Source: Actinomycetes bacterium
GTDB lineage: Bacteria > Actinomycetota > Thermoleophilia > Solirubrobacterales > 70-9
Assembly: GCA_023434465.1 (NCBI GenBank)
Contig: JAEYSQ010000063.1
Coordinates: forward strand, 1-16,010
Direction: 5' to 3'
DNA length: 16,010 nt
The notes below the pieces were generated by a model, which saw only the letters and a list, made by a program, of their open reading frames with translations, did no database searches and was not told where the DNA came from. The first letter of the stretch is position 1, and each line of letters opens with the position of its first letter. The position numbers and the translations under genes were made by a program. This document shows, one piece after another, positions 5,560-12,409 of the stretch.

Positions 5560-7321
5560 GCGGTCCGCCAACAGATTCGTGGCGGAAGCTCCGCTCGCCG
5601 ACCGGAATCAGGTCGGAGCGTCCGAGTTCGTTGCCACTCTCGTCGTAGGCAACCGCCTGGACCCTGCGGTCGGTCTGCGAAACCGGGATCGCGGTTTCGA
5701 GGTTGAGCCAAGCTGAGCCGGCCACCAGTGAGAGGCGCTCAGGGCCGGGGCCGGTCAACACCTCCCAGCGGGCGATATTCCCGGCGCCGTTCCAGCTCGC
5801 GTACACGGTTACGCCGCCGTTTCTTCGCCGCAGGCTGGCGATGGCGGGCCGACCGGCCGCAATTCCGTTCCACTCCGCCTTCCGGGCACGGTACGAAGGT
5901 GAGGGGTGACGCGCGTGGAACAACATCCTTCCGTCCGGGCTGAACTCGGTCAGGGCGGTCGTGTTTCCCCATCCGGCCAGCACGTTTCCGTTCGGCAGAA
6001 CCGAAGCGCCACCGGTGGCGGCACTGGGCCTTCCGTCCGGGTTCCGATAGCGAGCGACCCTGACCACCTGCCGTTTACCTGCCTTCATCCCTCCTGGCTT
6101 CAGGATCAACGCGCCGGCCGCCCGCCGTCCGGGCACGCCGGCGTTGTCGAAAAGGAGGAGGTTGCCATTCGGCAGGCGCCGGACGTCATGCTGGTTGCTG
6201 AACCGGGCCTTCGGGCCAACCCGAAAGTCTGACCGGCCTCCGTCGCCGCGGAGCACCCACTTGACCTTGCCGCTCGCTCTCCCGATCCGGTAGATCGAAC
6301 TGGTCCAGCGTGCTGAAACCAGGAACGCATCGCCGTCGGGTTCGATCGAGTTCAGGTGAAACGCATCCCAGGAGGCTGACCTGGGCCGAGGCTCTTGGCT
6401 CTCGCGGAGTTCGATGCTGCCCAGCGCATGCCACTCGAATAGCACCGCTCCGGTCTTCAGGTCGATTTCCTGAACGACGTTGTCTGAAACTCTCCCGTCG
6501 ACCGGGCCGCCCACCGCGTTCAGATTCCACCTGACCGTGCGATAGGCCAGCATCAGGGCGGTTCCGCGGTCGGTCAGGTGGAACTCGTGCATGTCGGCCT
6601 TGTAACCGTTACCGGGCCTGACTTCGGCGATCTTCCGGTAGCGGCGATCGAGGATCACGTAGGCACCGTCCAGGTTCGGCGTCGGTGTGCGGAAGTAGGT
6701 GAGCACCGGTTGACCGTTCAGGGTCTGGGGTTCGAAGTTGCTGAAACCGAAGGCTGTCGGCCGGAACCAGACGATCCGTCCCTGGTTGTCGAGAATCGTC
6801 AGCCCGCTGTTGCGCATGCCGACGAAGTAGTTGCCGGGCGCCACATCCGCCGAAGTCCGGGCGACTTTGACCTTCGGCAACTTCAGATCAGGCCTTGACC
6901 TGAGCCCGTTCCTGACCGGTTCGAGTGCCCGCGAAGTCTTCTTTTTGCCACGGATGAACCGGCCGATCCGAACCCGAAAGTCGCCGTTTCTGGCCCCCCG
7001 GATCTTCCGTCTGGTCTGAACCCGGACGGTTTCGCCCCCAGTGAACCGCCGCTTCGAAACGAGACTCACTCCATCGCCGTCCGAGTGCCTGACCGTCCGG
7101 AATCCATGGCGCCCGCTCACCGAGCCGGTGATCAGGACCCGCCCCAGTCGATCGGGAGGCAGGCCGCGAAAGCTGAAGCTGGTCGACTCGGAGGCGACCG
7201 GGGTGCCCGGAGGGGGATAGACCGAGATCCGGGCTGAAGCCGAGGGCACGGCCATCACGCCCACCAGAAGCAGCGCGAAAAGGCTGACCAGAGCGGTTCG
7301 CGAGGTGCTGCGGTCGATCAT
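5549..7321 (-). CDS. Secreted arylsulfotransferase-like (ASST) beta-propeller protein
   Basis: This 590-residue protein has a Sec signal peptide with probable cleavage after Ala30 (SASA), an N-terminal Ig-like region (about 31-140, starting ISVYPPPGTPV) and then an ASST-type propeller (Arylsulfotran_2-like). Diagnostic segments are YFVGMRNSGLTILDNQGRIVWF, MHEFHLTDRGTALMLAY, VVQEIDLKTGAVLFEWHA, AFHLNSIEPDGDAFLVSAR and NQHDVRRLPNGNLLLFDN, with the histidines of the last two matching conserved positions. True ASST enzymes transfer sulfate between phenols, but many actinobacterial members have no tested activity. The ATG at 7321 overlaps the upstream dehydrogenase stop as ATGA and lacks its own ribosome site, so it is translationally coupled. 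It is the last gene of a seven-gene leftward run. Confidence 0.85.
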   Translation of the reverse strand: MIDRSTSRTALVSLFALLLVGVMAVPSASARISVYPPPGTPVASESTSFSFRGLPPDRLGRVLITGSVSGRHGFRTVRHSDGDGVSLVSKRRFTGGETVRVQTRRKIRGARNGDFRVRIGRFIRGKKKTSRALEPVRNGLRSRPDLKLPKVKVARTSADVAPGNYFVGMRNSGLTILDNQGRIVWFRPTAFGFSNFEPQTLNGQPVLTYFRTPTPNLDGAYVILDRRYRKIAEVRPGNGYKADMHEFHLTDRGTALMLAYRTVRWNLNAVGGPVDGRVSDNVVQEIDLKTGAVLFEWHALGSIELRESQEPRPRSASWDAFHLNSIEPDGDAFLVSARWTSSIYRIGRASGKVKWVLRGDGGRSDFRVGPKARFSNQHDVRRLPNGNLLLFDNAGVPGRRAAGALILKPGGMKAGKRQVVRVARYRNPDGRPSAATGGASVLPNGNVLAGWGNTTALTEFSPDGRMLFHARHPSPSYRARKAEWNGIAAGRPAIASLRRRNGGVTVYASWNGAGNIARWEVLTGPGPERLSLVAGSAWLNLETAIPVSQTDRRVQAVAYDESGNELGRSDLIPVGERSFRHESVGGPLSG

Positions 7322-8166
7322 CCCCGGCCTGCGGCGCGGACCAGGTAGTCGTTCATCAGGCGCATCGCCCGTTCATACGGCCAGGCGAACTTGCGCTGCA
7401 TCCAGTAGCCGAACTGGATGTCTCGCGAGGTAAAGACCATGTATCGATTCTTGCGGATCCCCTCAAGGATCTTCTCGGCGACCTTTTCGGGGCTTGTGGC
7501 GCGTCGTTCGAATCGTCCGGTCAGTCCGGCGATCCGCGGGTCTTCCCGGTTGACGCCGACGATCTCGACCGTGTCGACCAGCGGGGTCTTGACCGCCCCG
7601 GGACAGACCAGACTGACCCCGATCCCTTGGCGTCGCAGATCAAAGCGCAGAACCTCGGAGACTCCCCGCAAGCCGAACTTGCTGGCGCTGTAGGCGGCGT
7701 GCCACGGCAGGCCGAAAAGACCCGCAGCGGAAGAGACGTTGACGATGTGCCCGCCCCGGCCGGCCTCGATCATCGGCGGCACGAAGCATTCGAGAACGCT
7801 GATCGGACCCATCAGGTTGATGTCGACCATCTTTTGCCAGTCACTGTGGCGAAGCTCCTCGATCGCCCCCCAGGTCGAGGCCCCGGCGATATTCATCACC
7901 ACCCTCATCGGGGGGAGGTCGTGATGGATCTCCGTGGCCATCCCGACGACCGCCTGGTGGTCGGCCAGGTCAGCCGGCCCCGACCAGGCGACCTCGCCAC
8001 CCCGGCGCCGCACCTCCGCGACGGTCTCCTCCAGGCCGGTCTCCTGGATGTCGGTCAGGCAGACCCGGGCACCCTGGGTGGCCGCTGCAAGTGCGGTCGC
8101 CCGGCCGATCCCGCTGGCCGCACCGGTGATCAGGCAGTGTTGTCCGTTCAGACTTTCGACAGCCAC
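7318..8166 (-). CDS. Short-chain dehydrogenase/reductase (SDR)
   Basis: This 282-residue protein is a classical SDR, an NAD(P)-dependent oxidoreductase. It has the dinucleotide motif TGAASGIG at 14-21, a variant NAG motif (MNIAG) in place of NNAG, the catalytic Ser146 in IVNVSS, and Tyr159/Lys163 in YSASK. The substrate is not predictable; its length and the C-terminal extension (about 230-282, with KNRYMVFTSRDIQFGYWMQR) fit the subgroup that acts on steroids, retinoids or other hydrophobic alcohols and ketones. The start is taken as GTG at 8166, which gives the normal short lead before the Rossmann fold and has a GGAAG ribosome site eight bases upstream; a longer reading to 8262 would add a low-complexity tail. 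It overlaps the upstream gene by 19 bases and the downstream one by 4. Confidence 0.9.
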   Translation of the reverse strand: MAVESLNGQHCLITGAASGIGRATALAAATQGARVCLTDIQETGLEETVAEVRRRGGEVAWSGPADLADHQAVVGMATEIHHDLPPMRVVMNIAGASTWGAIEELRHSDWQKMVDINLMGPISVLECFVPPMIEAGRGGHIVNVSSAAGLFGLPWHAAYSASKFGLRGVSEVLRFDLRRQGIGVSLVCPGAVKTPLVDTVEIVGVNREDPRIAGLTGRFERRATSPEKVAEKILEGIRKNRYMVFTSRDIQFGYWMQRKFAWPYERAMRLMNDYLVRAAGRG

Positions 8167-8777
8167 CGTGGAAGCTTCCGCCCGATCGGTTCGGGGTCCG
8201 GCTCGACGCCGAGCGTGTTCAGGGTCTTGGCCAGCATCTCGTAGTGACCGATCAGGAGGCACAGTTCGATCAGCTCAGCTTCGTCGAAGGTGGCGCTGAG
8301 TTCCTCCCACAAACCGTCACTGATCTTTCCTGGCCCGAGCAGCTCGTCGACCGCTCGCAGCAGCATCGCCTGATGTTGTGAGAGGACGCCGGCTCCGGGA
8401 CCTTCGCGAACGGCCGCTATCTGTTCGGCGCTCAATCCGGATCGCGCGGCGAGTCGTTCGTGGTGGTGCCACTCGTACTCGGAGTCTTTCTCATGAGCAA
8501 CCCGCAGGATCACCAGTTCGGTGTCTCGCCGGGACAGTTTTCCTCCCGGCATGAGACCCCCGGCGAACAGGAGCCAGCGCCGGAACAGGGAGCGGTTGCG
8601 GGCCAGCGTCGTGAAGACGCGCGGTGGCGGGGTTCCCGTGCTCAGTCCGATCAGTTTCGCCAGCCCGTAGTTGACCAGCCCGATCTGCCTTCGGTCACCC
8701 GGCGTGATCCTTGGCCTCTCCATCAGTCGGACGATAGCCCAGCTCGGGCCCGCGGCAACCGAGAGTCGATCACTCAT
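8148..8777 (-). CDS. Carboxymuconolactone decarboxylase-like (AhpD fold) protein
   Basis: The 209-residue protein belongs to the carboxymuconolactone decarboxylase/AhpD-like superfamily. The core reads GGKLSRRDTELVILRVAHEK followed by SEYEWHHHERLAARSGLSAEQI, which is the standard pattern for this family. It has no CxxC, so it is not a peroxidase-type AhpD; the E-x-W-H-H-H segment takes that position. Members often act on small aromatic or lactone substrates, but many are of unknown function. The ATG at 8777 overlaps the upstream DUF488 stop by 8 bases and has AGGAG upstream; an internal ATG (8723) has no ribosome site. The neighbouring dehydrogenase fits a small-molecule catabolic or detoxifying pair. 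Confidence 0.88.
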   Translation of the reverse strand: MSDRLSVAAGPSWAIVRLMERPRITPGDRRQIGLVNYGLAKLIGLSTGTPPPRVFTTLARNRSLFRRWLLFAGGLMPGGKLSRRDTELVILRVAHEKDSEYEWHHHERLAARSGLSAEQIAAVREGPGAGVLSQHQAMLLRAVDELLGPGKISDGLWEELSATFDEAELIELCLLIGHYEMLAKTLNTLGVEPDPEPIGRKLPRWLSKV

Positions 8778-9327
8778 CCGGGGTCCCTTTCTCCTTCTCT
8801 GGTGGATATCGCACGCTCAGGTCTTCACTGATTTCGGCCCCCGGGGAGAGGCTGGCCGGCTCCACGCGACCCTCGCCCATTATGTGGAACACCTCCTCGC
8901 CGTTGGCGATCAGGTGGTCGGCGATGATCCGCCGGTGGCACCTCCACCAGACCGCTTCCGAGCACATCACCGCGAGGCGCTGCCCCCGGCCGGCTTCCCG
9001 CAGCTCCGCCAGGGCCTCGCCGAACTCGTCCCCGAGCGCGTGATCGGCGTAGTTGTGAAAACTCCGGTTCTGCCACCAGGCATTGGTTTCCCCGGGTACC
9101 GTCTTGCTGACCAGCCGCCGACCGGTCAGGCCGGACGAGCGCCGGTATCCGATCCCGTGCTCTTCCAGGGAGAGCGCCAGAGTGTCCTGGTTGAACTGGG
9201 GGTGCCGTTTGGAGCCGGGGAGCTTCCGGACGTCGACGACCAGCTCGACCCCGGCGCCCTCGAGCAGGGCGATGAAATCGTCTACGGAGCGATCAGAGTG
9301 TCCGATCGTGAAGAACGGCGTACCCAT
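8770..9327 (-). CDS. DUF488 family protein
   Basis: The 185-residue protein is a DUF488 member, recognised from TIGHSDRSVDDFIALLEGAG at the start, VVDVRKLPGSKRHPQFN at 31-46 and the C-terminal pair AVMCSEAVWWRCHRRIIADHL with Cys122 and Cys130-His131. The family is widespread, presumed cytosolic, and of unknown biochemistry; the conserved Asp32, Arg34 and cysteines suggest a catalytic or nucleotide/metal-binding pocket. Its start at ATG 9327 has no clear ribosome site and lies 21 bases after the MFS gene stop, so coupling is likely. It overlaps the next gene by 8 bases. Confidence 0.9.
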   Translation of the reverse strand: MGTPFFTIGHSDRSVDDFIALLEGAGVELVVDVRKLPGSKRHPQFNQDTLALSLEEHGIGYRRSSGLTGRRLVSKTVPGETNAWWQNRSFHNYADHALGDEFGEALAELREAGRGQRLAVMCSEAVWWRCHRRIIADHLIANGEEVFHIMGEGRVEPASLSPGAEISEDLSVRYPPEKEKGTPDE

Positions 9328-9348
9328 CGCATGCGAGTCTGATCGATT

Positions 9349-10695
9349 TCAGGCAGCGCTGTCCTGGCCGGTCCGGACCGGAGCGGTCTCCGGGGTGAGA
9401 CGGATCACGACGAGCACGAGCAGCGAGGCGACGGTGAGCAGGAGTCCGGGGGCGAGGTCCCAGCCGGTGACCGAGATCAGGGCGGTGCAGATGAGCGGGG
9501 CGGTCCCGCCGAAGATGGTCGCTCCGAGGTTGTAGCCGACCGCGACGCCGCTGTAGCGGGTCGGTTTGGAGAAGAGCTCGGTCGCGACGACCAGGGCCGG
9601 GGAGGTAAACAGCACGACCAGGATCATCAGGCCGAGCTGTCCGCCGATCACGGCCGGCAGCGAGAGTTCGGCGATCAGGGCGAAGAGCGGTACGGCCGCG
9701 ATCGCCATCAGAGCCGCGGCGAGAGCGAGGATCGGCCGGCGTCCGTAGCGGTCGCTGAGCGTGCCGGCCGCCGGGCAGAGCACCATGAAGATGATCGCGG
9801 CGAGAGCAGAGGCGACCAGTCCGTCTTCCGGTGGGCCGCCGAGGATGGTGGTCACGAAGGTCGGGATGAAGGTTGCGACCACGTAATAGATCAGCGCTTG
9901 ATGGCCGTTCAGGAGGAAGTTGAGGATCAGCGGCTTGCGTTCCTTCTCGAACAGGGTCTTGAGTGGAACGTCCTCCGGCTTCTCCTCCTCTTCCTCGATC
10001 GGGACCTTGGTGATCAGCAGCACCAGGGCGACGATGCCGATCGCCGCCCCGATGAAGAACGGCACTCTCCAGCCCCAGGTGTTCATCTGGTCGTTGCTGA
10101 GCACGGCGTGCAGCACCGCCACGGTCGCCGAGCTGAGCAGGAAGCCGATCCCGGTCGAAACCTGGACCAGGTTGGTGGTGAAGCCGCGGCGGCGTGGTTC
10201 GGCGCTTTCTGCGAGCAGCACGATCGAACCGCTGAACTCGCCACCCAGGGAAAAGCCCTGCGCGAGACGGATCAGGACCAGCAGGATCGGGGCGAGCACT
10301 CCGATCGATGATTCGGTCGGCAGCAGGCCGATCAGCAGCATGCCGAATGCCATCAGGCTGATCGAAAGGCCGAGCGCGAACTTGCGTCCCCGGGTGTCGC
10401 CGATGTTGCCGAGGATCGCCGCCCCGAGGGGACGCATCAGGTACCCGGCAGCGAAGACCCCGAAGGTAGCCAGCAGCGAGTCGAGGCTGTCGTCCGAAGG
10501 GAAGAACAGCTGCGAGATGACCGGCGCCAGGTAGATGTAGAGCGTGAAGTCGTACCACTCCATCGCCGCGCCGAGCGTCCCGAACCAGGCAGACTTCTTC
10601 TGATCTGCTCCCTCCTTCACCCGCGGCAGGATATGGCCCCCGTCGGCTGTCGGAAACGTTTCCCTCACCGACGCGTAGCGCCTCGGTGCTCCCAA
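9349..10695 (-). CDS. MFS transporter, metabolite:H+ symporter (MHS) type
   Basis: The protein (448 residues from the TTG at 10695) is a 12-helix major facilitator. The first helix has AAMEWYDFTLYIYLAP, the signature of the MHS subfamily that includes ProP, KgtP and shikimate transporters. Motif A appears twice, as GNIGDTRGRKFAL after helix 2 and SDRYGRRP after helix 8. A charged central loop (EEEEEKPEDVPLKTLFEKERKP) separates the halves. MHS transporters take up organic acids or osmolytes with protons; the substrate here is unknown. The start is uncertain: TTG 10695, GTG 10668 and GTG 10620 all lack a good ribosome site, and the last (residue 26) would leave the usual short cytoplasmic lead. 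It follows the YnfA gene by 15 bases. Confidence 0.9.
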   Translation of the reverse strand: MGAPRRYASVRETFPTADGGHILPRVKEGADQKKSAWFGTLGAAMEWYDFTLYIYLAPVISQLFFPSDDSLDSLLATFGVFAAGYLMRPLGAAILGNIGDTRGRKFALGLSISLMAFGMLLIGLLPTESSIGVLAPILLVLIRLAQGFSLGGEFSGSIVLLAESAEPRRRGFTTNLVQVSTGIGFLLSSATVAVLHAVLSNDQMNTWGWRVPFFIGAAIGIVALVLLITKVPIEEEEEKPEDVPLKTLFEKERKPLILNFLLNGHQALIYYVVATFIPTFVTTILGGPPEDGLVASALAAIIFMVLCPAAGTLSDRYGRRPILALAAALMAIAAVPLFALIAELSLPAVIGGQLGLMILVVLFTSPALVVATELFSKPTRYSGVAVGYNLGATIFGGTAPLICTALISVTGWDLAPGLLLTVASLLVLVVIRLTPETAPVRTGQDSAA

Positions 10696-10710
10696 AGTCT
10701 GCCGGGAGGG

Positions 10711-11040
10711 TCAGGTTCGTGGTGCGTACATAATCGTGGCGACACCGACGAGACAGATTGCCGCGCCGATCAGATCGAACCGATCCGGCTTGAAGTCGTC
10801 GAAGACCATTCCCCACGCCAGGGACCCGATGACGAAGACCCCGCCATAGGCGGCCAGCACCCGTCCGAAAGTCGCATCCGGCTGGAGCGCGGCGATGACT
10901 CCGTATAGACCGAGGGCGGCTATCCCGAGTGCCACTACCAAGAGACCCTTGTGATCCCGAATCCCGATCCAAACGAGATACGCACCGCCGATCTCCGCGA
11001 TCGCCGCTGCCACAAAGAGAAGTATCGAACGGCCGGTCAC
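10711..11040 (-). CDS. YnfA/UPF0060 family membrane protein
   Basis: This 109-residue protein matches the UPF0060 family in length and sequence: AAAIAEIGGAYLVWIGIRD in the first helix and GRVLAAYGGVFVIGSLAWGM followed by DRFDLIGAAICLVGVATIMYAP at the end. It has four hydrophobic helices in the inner membrane. YnfA is related in fold to small multidrug resistance (SMR) exporters and has been linked to resistance to cationic compounds. Here the start is GTG at 11040. It lies 16 bases after the small CC-motif gene and 15 before the MFS gene, which puts it in the run expressed from the MerR-type promoter. Confidence 0.93.
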   Translation of the reverse strand: MTGRSILLFVAAAIAEIGGAYLVWIGIRDHKGLLVVALGIAALGLYGVIAALQPDATFGRVLAAYGGVFVIGSLAWGMVFDDFKPDRFDLIGAAICLVGVATIMYAPRT

Positions 11041-11056
11041 GACGTCGATTGTCCCA

Positions 11057-11383
11057 TCAGGTCAGGCTCCATCCGGATGTGAACCCGGCAATGAGGCCGC
11101 GGGTCATGGCGATCCCGTCCTCCGGCGCGCTGATTGTCAGAAGAATCCCCTCACTTTGATGGCTGATCGAGAAATCGAAGAAAGGGCAGCACGCCTTTTC
11201 GGACTCGACGAAGGTTTGGATTCGCTGCTCGACCTCTGGTGAGGAGGAAAAGGTCAATTCAGCCCGCTCCTTCGCGGTCGAGACATCGAGCAGGCTGGAG
11301 GCGCCTAGTTGGGAGGCAAGATCTGTTCTTGATCTCAGCTTCTCGGGCGAGAGGTTACAGGCTATTTCGGTGGTCCCACACAT
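11057..11383 (-). CDS. Small CCPFF-motif protein, probably metal-linked
   Basis: The 108-residue protein starts at ATG 11383 with an AGGAG site seven bases upstream; an in-frame start at 11446 would run through the operator and is rejected. Features are Cys2 and Cys9 near the start (MCGTTEIACNLS), a helical middle, and a motif FVESEKACCPFFDFSISHQ followed by a strand LLTISAPEDG. Proteins with this E-x-x-CCPF-x-x-F pattern occur in actinobacterial metal-resistance neighbourhoods, but I know no named function. The paired cysteines suggest thiolate metal binding. It is the first gene after a MerR-type operator and divergent from the merR-like regulator, so it is the primary target. No signal peptide is seen, so it is probably cytosolic. 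Confidence 0.8.
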   Translation of the reverse strand: MCGTTEIACNLSPEKLRSRTDLASQLGASSLLDVSTAKERAELTFSSSPEVEQRIQTFVESEKACCPFFDFSISHQSEGILLTISAPEDGIAMTRGLIAGFTSGWSLT

Positions 11384-11415
11384 CGGATCTCCTAGTCTTT
11401 GTTTTCGTGCCCACC

Positions 11416-11446
11416 ACGATGAACCTTCAAGGCGGGTTGAAGTCAA
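11416..11446 (-). promoter_or_regulatory. MerR-type promoter/operator with a long spacer
   Basis: On the minus strand a -35 box TTGACT (11446-11441) is followed by an inverted repeat CTTCAA-N6-TTGAAG (11442-11425) lying between the promoter boxes, as in MerR-family targets. With the 19-base spacer typical of MerR promoters, the -10 box would be CATCGT (11421-11416), a poor match. The over-long spacer is the feature that MerR-family activators correct by untwisting the DNA. It directs transcription to the CC-motif gene, whose ATG is about 33 bases further on. Confidence 0.6.
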
Positions 11447-11459
11447 GGAAGTGATCGAA

Positions 11460-11894
11460 ATGGACCAAGAAAACTCACTGTCGATCGGGCAGCTTGCCGA
11501 GCGGACGGGTTTTAAATCGTCGGCGATCCGCTACTACGAATCGGTCGGAGTTCTGCCTGAACCAAGTCGCGAATCCGGTCAGAGGCGATACCCCCCGGAC
11601 ATGGTCGAGAGGCTTGGGACGTTTGACGCTGCGCAGCGTGCAGGGTTCAGCCTGGAAGAGATCTCAGCTCTTTTCAAAAGCTCCGATGACGGACAGGTTT
11701 CGGTTGAACTTCGTGAACTCGCCGCAGCACGCTTGGACGCGGTGAGCGATCTGATCGAGAGGGCAACCCGCATGAGGGAGTGGTTGCAAGAAGCGGCTGA
11801 CTGCGGATGCTCGACCATGGACGATTGCTCCCTTTTCACCGACTCGGCCCCAACTGGAGATCCGGTGACTTTGAAGGTCTTGAACCGCCGATGA
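11460..11894 (+). CDS. MerR-family metal-responsive regulator
   Basis: This 144-residue protein is a MerR-family activator with an N-terminal winged HTH (LSIGQLAERTGFKSSAIRYYE, then VGVLPEP and GQRRY), a helical dimerization segment and a C-terminal metal-binding loop. The loop reads CGCSTMDDC with Cys115, Cys117 and Cys123. The seven residues between Cys115 and Cys123 equal the CueR spacing (C112/C120), and the residue where divalent-metal sensors have Cys is Ser81, as in CueR (Ser77). This points to monovalent Cu/Ag/Au sensing, though Cys117 is extra and could allow other metals. The ATG at 11460 has an AAGGAA site; an upstream GTG is less likely. It is divergent from the CC-motif gene and a palindromic operator lies between them. 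It faces arsR tail to tail, with a GC hairpin in the gap that could end both. Confidence 0.9.
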   Translation: MDQENSLSIGQLAERTGFKSSAIRYYESVGVLPEPSRESGQRRYPPDMVERLGTFDAAQRAGFSLEEISALFKSSDDGQVSVELRELAAARLDAVSDLIERATRMREWLQEAADCGCSTMDDCSLFTDSAPTGDPVTLKVLNRR

Positions 11895-11964
11895 GCCAGC
11901 GCCGGGGGGAGGAGCCAACACCCCCGATCCAACCCTCTCTGATCCTCGGTCATGGTCTCGGTCT

Positions 11965-12318
11965 CTAGCTGAGCCATGTGGACAACTCTTCAAGTGCCTC
12001 GGGATTGACGTAGTAGTAGGCCCAAAGTCCCTGCCGCTCTGAATCCACGATCCCGGCCTGTCGAAGCTTCTTGAGGTGGTGGGAGAGGGTTGACTGGCTC
12101 ACCTCGAAAAGAGGAACCAGTTCGCAGACACAGACTTTCCCTGCGTGTTTTCTGAGGACATCGATCAGGGTGAGGCGGATCGGATCTCCCAGCGCCTTCG
12201 CAACGATTGCCATGCGTTCGGCTTCGGCTCGCTCAACATCGGGGTAGACGACCGGCTCGCAGCACGGTTCGCCGTTCGGACTCTTCTGCTTCGGGGTCAG
12301 GGTGAGTTCGGTGCTCAT
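11965..12318 (-). CDS. arsR: ArsR-family arsenic-responsive repressor
   Basis: The 117-residue protein is an ArsR/SmtB winged-helix repressor. The HTH reads ELVPLFEVSQSTLSHHLKKLRQAGIV and the wing ends GLWAYYYVNPEALEEL. It has two cysteine clusters: Cys19-Cys20 near the N-terminus, like the Cys15-Cys16 pair of Corynebacterium glutamicum ArsR, and Cys63-x-Cys65 (KVCVCEL) in the helix used for arsenite binding in plasmid R773 ArsR. Arsenite, or possibly antimonite, would release it from the DNA. The ATG at 12318 has no clear ribosome site and lies right where its promoter would start, so the transcript may be leaderless. It is divergent from the GAPDH-arsJ operon, which it is expected to control together with itself. 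Confidence 0.93.
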   Translation of the reverse strand: MSTELTLTPKQKSPNGEPCCEPVVYPDVERAEAERMAIVAKALGDPIRLTLIDVLRKHAGKVCVCELVPLFEVSQSTLSHHLKKLRQAGIVDSERQGLWAYYYVNPEALEELSTWLS

Positions 12319-12324
12319 CGAAAT

Positions 12325-12365
12325 CCATCAAAACAGTTCGATTGATGGTTGTCAATAGATACGAT
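12325..12365. promoter_or_regulatory. Shared ars operator and divergent promoters
   Basis: An inverted repeat CCATCAA-N10-TTGATGG spans 12325-12348 and resembles ArsR-type ATCAA/TTGAT operators. Leftward, a perfect -35 TTGACA (12355-12350) and a -10 TTTGAT (12332-12327) with a 17-base spacer drive arsR; the operator covers the spacer and -10 box. Rightward, TTCGAT (12337-12342) and TACGAT (12360-12365), also 17 bases apart, could drive the GAPDH-arsJ operon; the operator overlaps this -35 region. One bound repressor dimer would block both. Confidence 0.7.
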
Positions 12366-12409
12366 GATCCTCAATGGAACGGGAACGAGACAGGCGTGGA
12401 GGAGGAGCG

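Noticed and set aside
5004..5571. Minus-strand open frames opposite the microprotein and small membrane protein.
   Set aside because: Their products have no domain-like pattern and overlap two plus-strand genes that both have clear ribosome sites and sensible helix or membrane character.
9293..10972. A 559-codon minus-strand frame overlapping the MFS transporter in another frame.
   Set aside because: The product is Arg/Pro/Asp-rich low-complexity sequence; the overlapping frame encodes a textbook 12-helix transporter.
11903..11926. GC hairpin CGGGGG-N12-CCCCCG between the convergent merR-like and arsR genes.
   Set aside because: It might end both transcripts, but there is no T-run on either side, so it is not called as a terminator.
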